Below, in pieces: positions 8,061-17,828 of a stretch of 30,679 bases of DNA. Position 1 is the first letter of the stretch. The number at the start of each line of letters is the position of its first letter. A program made the translations under genes and the position numbers. Origin of the DNA: G020354785 sp964580815 (lineage in GTDB: Bacteria > Bacteroidota > Bacteroidia > Bacteroidales > UBA10428); contig CAZOLY010000019.1 in the NCBI GenBank assembly GCA_964580815.1, forward strand, positions 1-30,679, read 5' to 3'. The notes below the pieces were generated by a model. That model ran no database searches and was not told the origin of the DNA. It saw only the letters and a list, made by a program, of their open reading frames with translations.

Positions 8061-9134
8061 ATGAAAATTCTTATTACAGGTACTGCAGGATTTATAGGTT
8101 TTCATCTTGTAAAAAGACTGGTAGAAGAAGGACATGATATTGTCGGCCTGGATAATATAAACAGCTATTATGATGTTGATCTGAAATTTAGCCGCCTTGA
8201 AAATACGGGAATCAGTAAGGAAGATATTAAATACAACAAAATCATTAAAAGTTCTGCATATCCCGGATATAAGTTCACAAAGCTGAATCTGGAGGATGAC
8301 ACTAACGTTTACGAATTATTCAAAAGGGAAAGATTTGATAAGGTTTGTCACCTTGCAGCTCAGGCCGGTGTGAGATACAGCATTGAAAATCCCAGGACCT
8401 ATATTGACTGTAATATTGTCGGATTCCTGAATATTCTTGAAGCTTGCCGGTATAATGGAATAGATCACCTTGTATATGCGAGCAGTTCCAGTGTCTATGG
8501 TTTAAATGAGAAGATGCCTTTTTCAGTACAGGATAATGTTGATCATCCTGTAAGTCTGTATGCAGCAAGTAAAAAAAGTAATGAACTGATGGCTCACACT
8601 TACAGCCATTTGTACGGACTGCCAACCACAGGACTGCGTTTTTTTACTGTTTACGGACCCTGGGGAAGACCTGACATGGCCTTATTTATGTTCACAAAAG
8701 CCATACTGGAAAATAAATCCATATATGTCTATAATAATGGTCGGATGGAAAGAGACTTTACTTATATAGATGATATTATCGAGGGCATAACAAGAATCAT
8801 TAAGGCCTCACCCCTGGGCAATAAAAGCTGGAGCGGCAGAAAACCCGATCCTTCAAGCTCCGTAGCACCTTACAGGGTATATAATATCGGGAATAACAAG
8901 CCTGTAAAATTACTCGATTTCATTGAATCCATTGAAAAAGCCACATGTAAAAAAGCCACGAAAAACATGCTGCCCCTGCAGCCGGGCGATGTGCCGAAAA
9001 CATGGGCAGATGTCAGTTCACTAATGGATGATTTTAATTATAAACCTAAAACAACTATTGAAATAGGTATTAAAAATTTCGTAAATTGGTACTGTGAATA
9101 TTATAAGATACACATAAATGAGAATAAAAAATAA
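8061..9134 (+). CDS. NAD-dependent sugar epimerase, probably UDP-glucuronate 4-epimerase
   Basis: An extended short-chain dehydrogenase/reductase of 357 residues. The NAD-binding GxxGxxG motif is G7-T-A-G10-F-I-G13. The active site has the serine segment YASSSSVYG (139-147) and Tyr167-x-x-x-Lys171 (YAASK). The segments LDNINSYYD, LAAQAGVRYS and RFFTVYGPWGRPDMA are typical of the CapI/LspL group that interconverts UDP-glucuronate and UDP-galacturonate. It is the first gene of the polysaccharide operon, and its end overlaps the export lipoprotein gene by 17 bases, so it most likely supplies UDP-galacturonate for the repeat unit. A different UDP-sugar substrate cannot be excluded from sequence alone. 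The 356-bp spacer upstream probably carries the operon promoter. Confidence 0.88.
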   Translation: MKILITGTAGFIGFHLVKRLVEEGHDIVGLDNINSYYDVDLKFSRLENTGISKEDIKYNKIIKSSAYPGYKFTKLNLEDDTNVYELFKRERFDKVCHLAAQAGVRYSIENPRTYIDCNIVGFLNILEACRYNGIDHLVYASSSSVYGLNEKMPFSVQDNVDHPVSLYAASKKSNELMAHTYSHLYGLPTTGLRFFTVYGPWGRPDMALFMFTKAILENKSIYVYNNGRMERDFTYIDDIIEGITRIIKASPLGNKSWSGRKPDPSSSVAPYRVYNIGNNKPVKLLDFIESIEKATCKKATKNMLPLQPGDVPKTWADVSSLMDDFNYKPKTTIEIGIKNFVNWYCEYYKIHINENKK

Positions 9135-9909
9135 GACAAGAATAAAAAGCAATAATATATTACTCTTATTGCTTATTTTGTTAAGTTATTCCTGTGTTTC
9201 ACAAAGGAAGATTGAATATGCAAGAAGCAAGCCTTTACCTGTCAGTGAATACAAAAAGGCAGAATTAGAGACAGAAAGGATTAAACCAAATGATGAACTG
9301 TATATAAGGGTTTCCAGCTTTGACGATGTTAATTTCAATTTCTTTAATAACCAGTCTGATATAATGAGGATGAATTATGGCAATGAAATATCCGTTTCAC
9401 TTATTAGTTATACTGTTAACGATTCAGGATTTATTTACTTCCCATTACTTCAAAATGTATATGTTAAAGACCTGACTTTGCTTGAAGTTACATATAAATT
9501 ACAAAGTCTGTTAAGCGAATATTTTAATCAGCCCACAGTAATTGTTAAATTCGTTAATAAAAAAATCTCAGTTCTTGGTGAAGTTAATATACCGGGTTAT
9601 TTAACCTATTCAAAAAACAACATTAATATTTTTGAAGCACTTGCAATGGCCGGAGATGTTACATCATTTGGGAACCGGAGAAACGCGTATATTATTAGAG
9701 AAGAATCAGGAATTATAAAAAAAATTCATGTCAATCTTTGTTCAGCAGATATTTTGGAAAATCCGGATTACTATCTGAAGGAAAATGATATTCTGTATAT
9801 ACCACCAAGATCAAATAAAACATGGGATGTAACTTCAACTCCCTGGCAGCTGATTTTATCATCAGTAACAACTTTAATTCTGGTGATTAATTTTGTTTTA
9901 AGTAATTAA
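9118..9909 (+). CDS. outer-membrane polysaccharide export lipoprotein (Wza-like)
   Basis: The 263-residue protein begins with a lipoprotein signal: a basic N-terminus, a run of Leu/Ile, and the lipobox-like L-S-Y-S-C with Cys26. Residues of about 50-145 form the polysaccharide export domain (IKPNDELYIRV, FIYFPLLQNVYVKDLTLLEV). An SLBB-type domain follows (about 148-230), with VLGEVNIPGYLTYSK and FEALAMAGDV. A C-terminal hydrophobic segment (WQLILSSVTTLILVINFVL) resembles the terminal helix of Wza-type channels. It forms the outer-membrane exit for the polymer with the kinase encoded next. The start overlaps the epimerase stop by 17 bases; the ATG is supported by the lipoprotein signal that follows directly. 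Confidence 0.92.
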   Translation: MRIKNKTRIKSNNILLLLLILLSYSCVSQRKIEYARSKPLPVSEYKKAELETERIKPNDELYIRVSSFDDVNFNFFNNQSDIMRMNYGNEISVSLISYTVNDSGFIYFPLLQNVYVKDLTLLEVTYKLQSLLSEYFNQPTVIVKFVNKKISVLGEVNIPGYLTYSKNNINIFEALAMAGDVTSFGNRRNAYIIREESGIIKKIHVNLCSADILENPDYYLKENDILYIPPRSNKTWDVTSTPWQLILSSVTTLILVINFVLSN

Positions 9910-9934
9910 ATATTAATAAACTTTTTTAACAGGA

Positions 9935-12340
9935 ATGGAAAAAATAATCGAAAATATTCATGATGAACCAATAGATTTCAGGGATCTATTCGTTAAATAT
10001 TTCAGGAGATGGCCCTTTTTCATAATTACGGTGGCTTTAGCTTTATTTGTTGCATTCTTGCATAATAAAATTAAAATTCCTGTTTACAACGTTAGAACAA
10101 CATTATTAATTAGCGAGGATGAGAATAGAAATGATATAAGAAATGCAGATATTCTAAGCAGTTTTGAATTATTCCCAATAACAGGAAATTTTGAAAATGA
10201 GATCTATATTCTTAAATCAACGCCTATTATTAAAAGTGCTTTAAGCAGGTTAAATTTTAACACATCATATTATATTAAACATAATTTAGGCTATAACGAC
10301 AAAGAACTTTACGAATTAACCCCATTTATTGTTTCTTTTGATAAAGAACAAGTTCAACCAATAAATATGGAATTTCATATAAAATTTATCAACGAGAAAC
10401 AATTTCAAATTAAAGCAAAAGGGAAGGATGTTAAACTATATAATTTCTCTACAAATACAGTAGTGGATGTTGTGGATAAGATCCATATCAATAAAATCTC
10501 CGCGTTTGATGAAAATATTGAAAGTGACTTTTTCAATTTTAAGGTTTTAATAAATCATATTTATTTGACTAACGAATTACGAAAAAACAGATACTCTTTT
10601 AAATTTAATAATATTAATGATCTAATATATCAATACCAGAATGATATACAAATTGAACCGGTAATGGAAGATGTTACATTAGCCAAAATATTTATTGAAA
10701 CCAATAATGTAAATAAAGCTAAGGATTTTCTCAGGGCTTTAACACAAGAATATTTAAAAAGAAATCTGGACAAAAGAAACTATATTGCTACAAATACTGT
10801 TGAATATATCGATAACCAACTGGGCAGAATAAATGACTCTCTTACTTTCACCGAAAAGAAGCTGGAGGACTTTCAATCTAACCATGAAGTGATGGACATT
10901 AGTTTAAAATCCACCAGATTATACGAACAATTAAGGAACTTTCAGGAACAAAAGGAGCAGTTGACTTTAAAAATAAAAAATTATCAGTACATATATGACT
11001 ATTTTGAAGAAAATAAAGATATATCAGATTTAAATATACCTTCATCAGTTAGTATTGAAGAGCCTTTATTAAGCAATTTAGTAAATGATCTTACAGTTTT
11101 AATTAACGAAAAAAATAATCTTATTGATAACAGGCAGGAAAAGAGTCCTTATTTAAAACAGTTAAATATAAAGATTGAAAATCTTAAAAACACGATTTTT
11201 GAAAATATTAAATATTCTCTGAATACATCAAACCTGACATTAAATGATGTTAACAAGAAAATAAGCAGTATAAATTATGAAATAAATAAATTACCATCAA
11301 CAAGCCGGGAGTTAGTAAATATTGAAAGGAAATTCAACATTAATGATGCAATTTATACTTATTTATTGCAAAGAAAAGCTGAAGCTGAAATATCCAAAGC
11401 TTCCAATTTGCCCTCTATTGAAATAATTGAGCCTCCCGAACAGGATGGTAATTTCCCAATTTCACCAAAGACCAGGCTTAATTACTTAATTGCGTTAATA
11501 GTTGGCTTATTGGTTCCAAGTGTTTTTATTTCTGTATCAACTTATTTTAAAGACCATATTAAGAATAGAAAAGAAATTGAGAAGCATTCAAGATTACCTA
11601 TTCTAGGTCAAATCATACATAATAACAGAAGTTCTGAAGATGTCTTGTTAAAATATCCAAAATCAGCATCTGCAGAATCTTTCAGATTAATCCGGACTAA
11701 TCTTGACTTTTTTTCCAAAGGGAAAGAAAATCAAATTATACTTATTACCTCCTGCTTTGGAGCTGAAGGAAAAACTTTTTCGGCCTTAAATATTGCACTT
11801 TCTTTTGCCATGTTTGATAAGAAGACTGTTTTGCTTGATTTTGACTTGCGCAAACCAAGACTATCAGAGAATCTGATGCAAAAAAACGGAAATGGTATAA
11901 GTTCATATTTGATCAATTCAACCACTATGGATGATATTATTTACCAAGAATTAATTGACAATTTTTATTTTATGCCTGCCGGTAGAACCCCTCCCAATCC
12001 GGTTGAACTTATTGCATCGGAAAACACCAACAAATTGCTTACACAATTAAGAGACAATTTTAATTATATAATTATAGATACTCCTCCTATAGGATTGGTG
12101 ACAGATGCCTATTTACTTATGAAATATGCTGATAATAATATAATAGTTATAAGAGAGGACTATACGTCATTGAGAGAATTTTTAAATGTTCAAAGAGAAC
12201 TTTACAGTAAAAACCTAAGCAATGTTTGTTTGTTAATAAATGATGTAAAAGTCAAGCGAAGTCGTTATGATTATGATTATTACGCCAAAAAGAGAACCGG
12301 CAAGGCTATTGACAATCCCCGGAATAATACCGTACTTTAA
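9935..12340 (+). CDS. polysaccharide chain-length regulator / tyrosine autokinase (Wzc-like)
   Basis: This 801-residue inner-membrane protein controls polymer length and couples to the outer-membrane channel. An N-terminal Wzz domain starts with a transmembrane helix at about 28-43; a long periplasmic coiled-coil region follows, and a second helix lies near 513-535 (YLIALIVGLLVPSVF), preceded by PISPKTR. The cytoplasmic tyrosine-kinase domain has Walker A (GAEGKT, near 607-614), Walker A' (VLLDFDLRKPR, near 630-640) and Walker B (YIIIDTPPIGLVTDA). The C-terminus carries a tyrosine cluster (RYDYDYYAKK, near 775-784), the usual autophosphorylation tail. Length and order match full fusion-type Wzc proteins. 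It follows the export lipoprotein by 25 bases. Confidence 0.95.
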   Translation: MEKIIENIHDEPIDFRDLFVKYFRRWPFFIITVALALFVAFLHNKIKIPVYNVRTTLLISEDENRNDIRNADILSSFELFPITGNFENEIYILKSTPIIKSALSRLNFNTSYYIKHNLGYNDKELYELTPFIVSFDKEQVQPINMEFHIKFINEKQFQIKAKGKDVKLYNFSTNTVVDVVDKIHINKISAFDENIESDFFNFKVLINHIYLTNELRKNRYSFKFNNINDLIYQYQNDIQIEPVMEDVTLAKIFIETNNVNKAKDFLRALTQEYLKRNLDKRNYIATNTVEYIDNQLGRINDSLTFTEKKLEDFQSNHEVMDISLKSTRLYEQLRNFQEQKEQLTLKIKNYQYIYDYFEENKDISDLNIPSSVSIEEPLLSNLVNDLTVLINEKNNLIDNRQEKSPYLKQLNIKIENLKNTIFENIKYSLNTSNLTLNDVNKKISSINYEINKLPSTSRELVNIERKFNINDAIYTYLLQRKAEAEISKASNLPSIEIIEPPEQDGNFPISPKTRLNYLIALIVGLLVPSVFISVSTYFKDHIKNRKEIEKHSRLPILGQIIHNNRSSEDVLLKYPKSASAESFRLIRTNLDFFSKGKENQIILITSCFGAEGKTFSALNIALSFAMFDKKTVLLDFDLRKPRLSENLMQKNGNGISSYLINSTTMDDIIYQELIDNFYFMPAGRTPPNPVELIASENTNKLLTQLRDNFNYIIIDTPPIGLVTDAYLLMKYADNNIIVIREDYTSLREFLNVQRELYSKNLSNVCLLINDVKVKRSRYDYDYYAKKRTGKAIDNPRNNTVL

Positions 12341-12358
12341 ATACTTCTAATTACTTTT

Positions 12359-13606
12359 ATGTTTTATCTCAAGATTCGCAATTTATGGCAAAAAGATAAT
12401 AAAAAACTTACACAAAATTTCACTTCTTTGATGTCTGTCAGAATTATTAATCTTTTACAGCCATTAATTGTATTACCCTATTTAACCAGAACACTTGGGC
12501 CGGAGAAATTTGGCCTGATTGCTTTCGCACAGGCATTTATCGAATATTTTTCCACATTTATTGATTTTGGATTCGACTTAACTGCAACAAGGGATATCTC
12601 AAAAAATATAAACAATAAAAATAAAATAAATCAAATTTTTAGTTCTGTCCTAACGGCCAAGAATTTGATTCTATTAGTCAGTCTGATTATAATACTAACA
12701 GTTGTTTTTTCTAATGAGAAATTTTCTCAAAACTGGCAACTTTTTTTAATCTGCTCAAGTATCCTGGTCGGAAACACCCTGTTCCCCTTGTGGTTCTTTC
12801 AGGGAATAGAGAAAATGAAATATATTTCATATTTCAATATTATTGCCAAACTGTTCTTTACTATATGTATTTTTATATTTATCAGGCAGGAAAGTGATTA
12901 TTTACTGGTCCCTCTTTTTATAAGCCTTGGGAACGTTAGTATAGGAATTATTGCTATCTGTATAATTCTGGGCAAATTTAAGGTTAAATTCAGGATAGTT
13001 AGCTTAAGAAAGGTATATTTTACTCTTGCAGACAGCTCTGCCGCATTTATTTCTAATCTGGCACCTAATTTATATAATAATTCATCAACCTTCCTGTTGG
13101 GCCTTTTTACCACAAGTACAATAACCGGATATTATTCCGGAACAATAAAGATCATAAACTTTTTTAATACTGTAATTCAAATTATTTCCCGAACTTTTTT
13201 CCCTCATCTTTCAAAAAAAAGATCTTCTTTTAAAGATTTTATTAAAATAATAGTGGGAACCGGATTAATTTTAAGTATTATGGTATTCATATTCAGAAAA
13301 TTCCTGGTTCATGTTTTGCTTGGAAATGAATTTGCAATAGTAAATAGCTATTTACTTGTCTTCTCAATATCTATATTTCAGATGGCTTTTAATTCAGGAT
13401 TCGGCAGAACATTTTTATTAATTATAAATAAGGATAATCTGTTAAGAAATATTAATGTCATTGTTTCTATTCTTGGTTTTACAATAATATTTGGCGGTAT
13501 TTACCTTTTTGGGATTTGGGGTGTATTTTTTGGTTTAATAATAATAAGATTTATTTTTTCAGTTATTTACTACTATTATTACAGGAAGTTAAATCCCAAT
13601 AAATGA
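12359..13606 (+). CDS. Wzx-type polysaccharide flippase
   Basis: A 415-residue integral membrane protein with about twelve hydrophobic helices, of the MOP/polysaccharide transporter superfamily. The N-terminal signature is clear: FTSLMSVRIINLLQPLIVLPYLTRTLGP, then KFGLIAFAQAFIEYF and DFGFDLTATRDIS. Such proteins move undecaprenyl-linked repeat units across the inner membrane to the polymerase. It lies 18 bases after the kinase gene and 14 bases before the polymerase gene, in one operon. Base composition becomes visibly more AT-rich from the kinase onwards, as usual for polysaccharide assembly genes. Confidence 0.9.
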   Translation: MFYLKIRNLWQKDNKKLTQNFTSLMSVRIINLLQPLIVLPYLTRTLGPEKFGLIAFAQAFIEYFSTFIDFGFDLTATRDISKNINNKNKINQIFSSVLTAKNLILLVSLIIILTVVFSNEKFSQNWQLFLICSSILVGNTLFPLWFFQGIEKMKYISYFNIIAKLFFTICIFIFIRQESDYLLVPLFISLGNVSIGIIAICIILGKFKVKFRIVSLRKVYFTLADSSAAFISNLAPNLYNNSSTFLLGLFTTSTITGYYSGTIKIINFFNTVIQIISRTFFPHLSKKRSSFKDFIKIIVGTGLILSIMVFIFRKFLVHVLLGNEFAIVNSYLLVFSISIFQMAFNSGFGRTFLLIINKDNLLRNINVIVSILGFTIIFGGIYLFGIWGVFFGLIIIRFIFSVIYYYYYRKLNPNK

Positions 13607-13620
13607 AATAATCAGTATAA

Positions 13621-14880
13621 ATGTATTTATTTATAAAAATAGCATTATATCTAATAATTATTTCCGGTAGTTTTTTTGCATTTTTTAAATACGGATTCAG
13701 GTCTGTTTTTTTGCTGCCGGTATTTGTAGTAATATTTGACGTTATCATCGCCTTCTACCCGATAGGGAGTGGTTTTGGGACCCTGAGAAATTCGATATTT
13801 TTGATATTAATTATTTTTTTAAGTATTAAAAATAAAAGATTGCTGAGTATTAACATTTGGATTATTATATTTTTTATCTATGTATTAATATTAATAATGT
13901 TATCGTCAGACAAAAAAACCTCCTTTGCAAATTATATTAGTGCCCTTGTATCGATGCTATCCTTCCCGATAGGTTTCTGTTATACAAGAAATATAAAAGA
14001 TTTGAAAATTATTAATTTTTCAATGATTGCTGCTGCAATTATTTTTATCGCAAATAATATTTTATGTTTATTGTTGGGCATAGGACTAGATGCATATGGA
14101 GGAATGTATACAATTGGTGGATTCGTCGGGAGCAGAATGTTCTCGGCAGCAATTTTTTTAATCCTTTTACCCTTAATACTTCCGTTAAATACATCCAGAA
14201 TTAATAAATTGATAATTGCCTTATCCACTGTGGTTTTTATTTTCATTTTTTTGTCTATGCGCCGCACATCCGTATTTATCATAGTTTTTGGATATATTTT
14301 ATATTTCTTTTTTTCAAAGAAAAAAGTCATGTTAATAGCTACTTCGATTACATTTTTACTTTTGGTTATTTTATTATATCCTTTATATAAGAATTCACTG
14401 ATTAGACAATTACAGGCCAGAAGTGAAATATATGAAAATCCCTCAATAGAGAATGAGGCAAGATATAAAGAAACTTTTATTATTATTAAAGAAACATTTT
14501 CAAATATTAAAACAAGTTTAATTGGAAAAGAGGCATTTAATTCCGCAGGAAATTACAATAAGGGGAAATGGGGAGAAAGACCCTTACATATAGATTATAA
14601 TGTTATTCTTCATGGTACTGGCCTAATCGGTTTAATTCTCTATGTGTTAATATTTATTGATATCTATAGAAAATATCTTATGTATGCAAAATATATACCG
14701 GATGAAACATATTTTCATGAATTGAAAGCAATATTCAAAATTATGTTTATTTTGACGCTGATTGTTGCACTTAATGGTGGTATTTTCTCTGTTTCCTACA
14801 GAACAATTATTTTTCTTTATCTGGGTTCTATATTAGGAATATTCAATAAATATTATAAATACAGAGATCAGCAGATTTAA
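13621..14880 (+). CDS. O-antigen polymerase/ligase-like membrane protein (probable Wzy)
   Basis: A 419-residue protein with roughly ten or more transmembrane segments and a larger non-membrane loop near residues 255-325 (RQLQARSEIYENPSIENEARYKE to the HIDYNVILHGTGLIG segment). This layout and the terminal HxxY/N-hydrophobic segment after the loop are typical of the Wzy/WaaL O-antigen polymerase-ligase superfamily. Next to a flippase and a chain-length regulator, a polymerase is far more likely than a ligase. Sequence conservation in this family is very low, so the call rests on topology and context. Confidence 0.75.
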   Translation: MYLFIKIALYLIIISGSFFAFFKYGFRSVFLLPVFVVIFDVIIAFYPIGSGFGTLRNSIFLILIIFLSIKNKRLLSINIWIIIFFIYVLILIMLSSDKKTSFANYISALVSMLSFPIGFCYTRNIKDLKIINFSMIAAAIIFIANNILCLLLGIGLDAYGGMYTIGGFVGSRMFSAAIFLILLPLILPLNTSRINKLIIALSTVVFIFIFLSMRRTSVFIIVFGYILYFFFSKKKVMLIATSITFLLLVILLYPLYKNSLIRQLQARSEIYENPSIENEARYKETFIIIKETFSNIKTSLIGKEAFNSAGNYNKGKWGERPLHIDYNVILHGTGLIGLILYVLIFIDIYRKYLMYAKYIPDETYFHELKAIFKIMFILTLIVALNGGIFSVSYRTIIFLYLGSILGIFNKYYKYRDQQI

Positions 14881-14918
14881 TTAAGTAATTTAAATCATGT
14901 TTATGTTTAAATTTCATT

Positions 14919-16508
14919 ATGAAACAGTATAACGACAATTTACGAACATTTGATAATGTAAAATATGTTAGTGATAAAGGTAAATGGCATAATAGCTTTA
15001 ATAATGCCTTATCTGATTCCTCAAAAGAACTTTCCTGGGACCTGACAGCCGTTGTATCTATGCTTTCCTTAAATTTTGTGTGTGGAGAGCTAACTTTAAT
15101 AAAAGAAATTAAAAAGAATCCATGGCTTTCCACAATAAATTCCAATAATAAAATTGATCTTTTTAATATTCCCAGTCATGATTATATGTTTGAGAATAAA
15201 AGAACAATTGCAGATAAACTGTTTGATTTGTTAGTATACGATTTATCAAATGCCTGTAAAGATCACAGAGATATTTATTTATTGCTGTCAGGCGGTATGG
15301 ATAGCAGAATAGTAGCATGTGCCATTTCAGAGGGAATAAAAAAAGGGATTATCTCATCAAATATTACAACCATAACATGGGGATTACCCGATTCTAATGA
15401 ATTAAAAATAGCCGAGAGAGTTGCTCGCGAGTTAAATTTTGAATGGAAGAATATTGAATTAACCCCTCAGATTCTATTGAAGAATATAGGACATTCTGCC
15501 CGTCAACTAGGTTGCTTTACCAATGGTGGCCATATACACGGAATGTCATGGTTTGAAAATGTATCAAATGATTCACTGGTCATCGCCGGTACTTATGGCA
15601 ATGGAATTGGACGTGCAGAATATAGTGGGAAGCATCTTTTAGAATTAAATCTTCTTAATCCGGTCAATAAAATGGATTTAATTAAGAATGAATTTTATGG
15701 ACCATTAAAAAAAGATTTACTAAAGGTTTTGCAGATTTTAAGGTCAAGATATACCTGGAAGCGTAAGCATGAAATTGTTGAGGTTGAGAATCATTGTCAT
15801 TATATTAGAAATATGATGGCTCACACAATGAATATTATAAGTAATTATTGCAATTTATACCAGGCATTCACAAGCAGCAATATATATTCCTATATATGGT
15901 CATTGCATCCTTCATTAAGAAATGACGGGATATATGCCCATATTCTGAAAAAAACAAATAAAAATGTTGCTCAGCTTCCATATGCAAGAACACGCCGGGC
16001 GCTGGCCGGTAAAACACTGAAATTAGATTTGGACCTGTCCGCAAGCAAGGGATTTAGTCTTTATAGAGAATGGATTAGTGACCAGTTATTTGATGAGCTA
16101 TATCAAAAGATTAATATGGATCTTTTAAATGATTTGGAGATTTTTAATGTCGTTAACATACAAAAATTATGCGAAGATGTTCGGAACAAAACACAAGATT
16201 ATCATAAATATAATTTTTTCCTCTGGTTGATTAGCTTTTCTGAATTTAACTCATTTTTAAAGGAAAACAAAAAAGAGATGTGCAATAAATTCATGCCAGA
16301 TATCATTTATGATAAGAAAAAAGAAGATTTTTTCATGCCCGCTAAATTCAATAAGAAGAGTAAAAACTTAATAAAAAAAATAATTAACGGACTTTTTCTT
16401 AACAAAGAGTTTCTGAAATTAATAATTAAAAAGACAGTTTTGCTCTATTTTTTATTTTATTATCCTCCAAAATTCAAAAAAAGAATAAAAAATAAATCTC
16501 TTTCATGA
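14919..16508 (+). CDS. asparagine-synthase-like amidotransferase without glutaminase domain
   Basis: The 529-residue protein has a PP-loop ATP-binding motif, SGGMDS at residues 124-129, followed by ITTITWGLPDSNELKIAERVARELN, characteristic of the asparagine synthase synthetase domain. The roughly 120 residues before the motif are too few for a glutaminase (class II amidotransferase) domain, and no N-terminal Cys2 is present. Where AsnB-type proteins usually have a G-[ST/D]-[DE]-E-x-G loop, this one reads AGTYGNGIGRAEY, so part of the acidic site may be lost. Relatives in O-antigen loci are thought to amidate uronic acids, which would suit the epimerase in this operon, but free ammonia or another partner would be needed. 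True asparagine synthesis is unlikely. It lies 38 bases after the polymerase. Confidence 0.8.
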   Translation: MKQYNDNLRTFDNVKYVSDKGKWHNSFNNALSDSSKELSWDLTAVVSMLSLNFVCGELTLIKEIKKNPWLSTINSNNKIDLFNIPSHDYMFENKRTIADKLFDLLVYDLSNACKDHRDIYLLLSGGMDSRIVACAISEGIKKGIISSNITTITWGLPDSNELKIAERVARELNFEWKNIELTPQILLKNIGHSARQLGCFTNGGHIHGMSWFENVSNDSLVIAGTYGNGIGRAEYSGKHLLELNLLNPVNKMDLIKNEFYGPLKKDLLKVLQILRSRYTWKRKHEIVEVENHCHYIRNMMAHTMNIISNYCNLYQAFTSSNIYSYIWSLHPSLRNDGIYAHILKKTNKNVAQLPYARTRRALAGKTLKLDLDLSASKGFSLYREWISDQLFDELYQKINMDLLNDLEIFNVVNIQKLCEDVRNKTQDYHKYNFFLWLISFSEFNSFLKENKKEMCNKFMPDIIYDKKKEDFFMPAKFNKKSKNLIKKIINGLFLNKEFLKLIIKKTVLLYFLFYYPPKFKKRIKNKSLS

Positions 16509-16584
16509 AATTATAAGGTCTATATGGTTTAATATTTTACTGTTAAAATTATAATTTTGAGGAGCAAATACATTTTTCTTAATA

Positions 16585-17703
16585 ATGAAGATACTATTTA
16601 TAGGTGATAATTTATATTATGGAGGAAAGGAAAGAAGATTATTAACCATAATAAAAGGACTTGTCAAAAATAAAGGGATGTTCTGTGATTTGGTAATTTT
16701 AAAGGATTTAGTAAATTATGATTATATTTATGAACTGCCAGTTAATCTTTACATTATAAAGAGAAGAATAAGATGCGATCCTTCCGTTTTCCTGAAATTA
16801 TTTAAAATATGTTTAAGATCTAAGCCAGACATCATTCATTCATGGGGTTCATTACCTTCCCTATATGTAATACCAATAGCAAAAATATTAAGAATTAAGT
16901 TTATAAATGCAATGGTTGCCAATGCTTTTTTAAAACCTTTCTCTAAACAATGGTTCAGAGCAAAAATAACTTTCCCTTTTTCAGATATAATACTCACAAA
17001 TTCTTATGCTGGCATATCGGTATATAATATTCCGCTGAAAAAAGGAGTAGTAATTTATAATGGTTTTGATTTCTCACGTCTGGACAAATCTTATGATTTT
17101 AATGATATCAAAGAATCTTTGCAAATTAAATCAAAATTTATTATAGGGATGATTGGTTCCCTGGATGAAAGAAAAGATTTCCTCTCTTACATTATGGCAG
17201 CTCAAAAATTGCTGAAAAAAAATTACGACATATGTTTTCTAATTGTTGGTGATGGTGAAAAGTACAATGAATTATACAATAAAATCGAGCCTGTTTATTT
17301 GAATATGATCAGATTTTTAGGATTAAGGAAAGATATTGATGCAATTATCAGCATTTTAGATATTGGAGTATTAATGACCAATGAGAATAAGCACAGCGAA
17401 GGGATATCCAATGTGATTCTGGAATATATGGCTCATGGAAAACCTGTCATTGCATCAGAAGGGGGAGGGACTGCCGAGATTATAATTAATAATGAAACAG
17501 GGTATATTATTCCTCCTTTTTCAATTAATATTTTAGCAAATAAAATAGAGTATTTATTAGAAAATCCCGGGATCAGACAACTACTTGGGAAAAACGGCAA
17601 GGAAAGGGCCAGAAAGAATTTTAGAATGGATAATATGGTGGATAATACATTAAGCCTTTATTGTAATTTGCTAAAAGTTAATAAGATAAATAGTATAAAT
17701 TAG
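16585..17703 (+). CDS. glycosyltransferase family 4 (first of four)
   Basis: A 372-residue GT-B fold transferase. The N-terminus has FIGDNLYYGGKERRLLTIIKG, the acceptor-side loop of GT4 enzymes. The C-terminal half has GMIGSLDERKDFLSYIMAA, FLIVGDGEKYNEL and the E-x7-E motif (Glu272 to Glu280, SEGISNVILEYMAHGKPVIA), which binds the donor nucleotide sugar. It should add one sugar of the repeat unit on the cytoplasmic side. Donor and linkage cannot be read from sequence. The 76-base spacer upstream holds a 14-bp AT-only palindrome (AAAATTATAATTTT, 16545-16558). Confidence 0.9.
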   Translation: MKILFIGDNLYYGGKERRLLTIIKGLVKNKGMFCDLVILKDLVNYDYIYELPVNLYIIKRRIRCDPSVFLKLFKICLRSKPDIIHSWGSLPSLYVIPIAKILRIKFINAMVANAFLKPFSKQWFRAKITFPFSDIILTNSYAGISVYNIPLKKGVVIYNGFDFSRLDKSYDFNDIKESLQIKSKFIIGMIGSLDERKDFLSYIMAAQKLLKKNYDICFLIVGDGEKYNELYNKIEPVYLNMIRFLGLRKDIDAIISILDIGVLMTNENKHSEGISNVILEYMAHGKPVIASEGGGTAEIIINNETGYIIPPFSINILANKIEYLLENPGIRQLLGKNGKERARKNFRMDNMVDNTLSLYCNLLKVNKINSIN

Positions 17704-17828
17704 AATTTATAAGTACTTTCCATAATCTGATAAAATTGTTAAATAAACAATATTTGAAATAAAGTTTATAAATCCTCTAATGAATTAACTATTTATTTTT
17801 CTGGTTACATTTTTCTTTTTTAGCGAGT

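Noticed and set aside
7899..8135. Minus-strand 78-codon frame over the control region and epimerase start
   Set aside because: No recognisable protein; it overlaps the conserved N-terminus of the epimerase.
14919..16508. Annotation as true asparagine synthetase
   Set aside because: No glutaminase domain, changed acidic loop, and the context is polysaccharide assembly.
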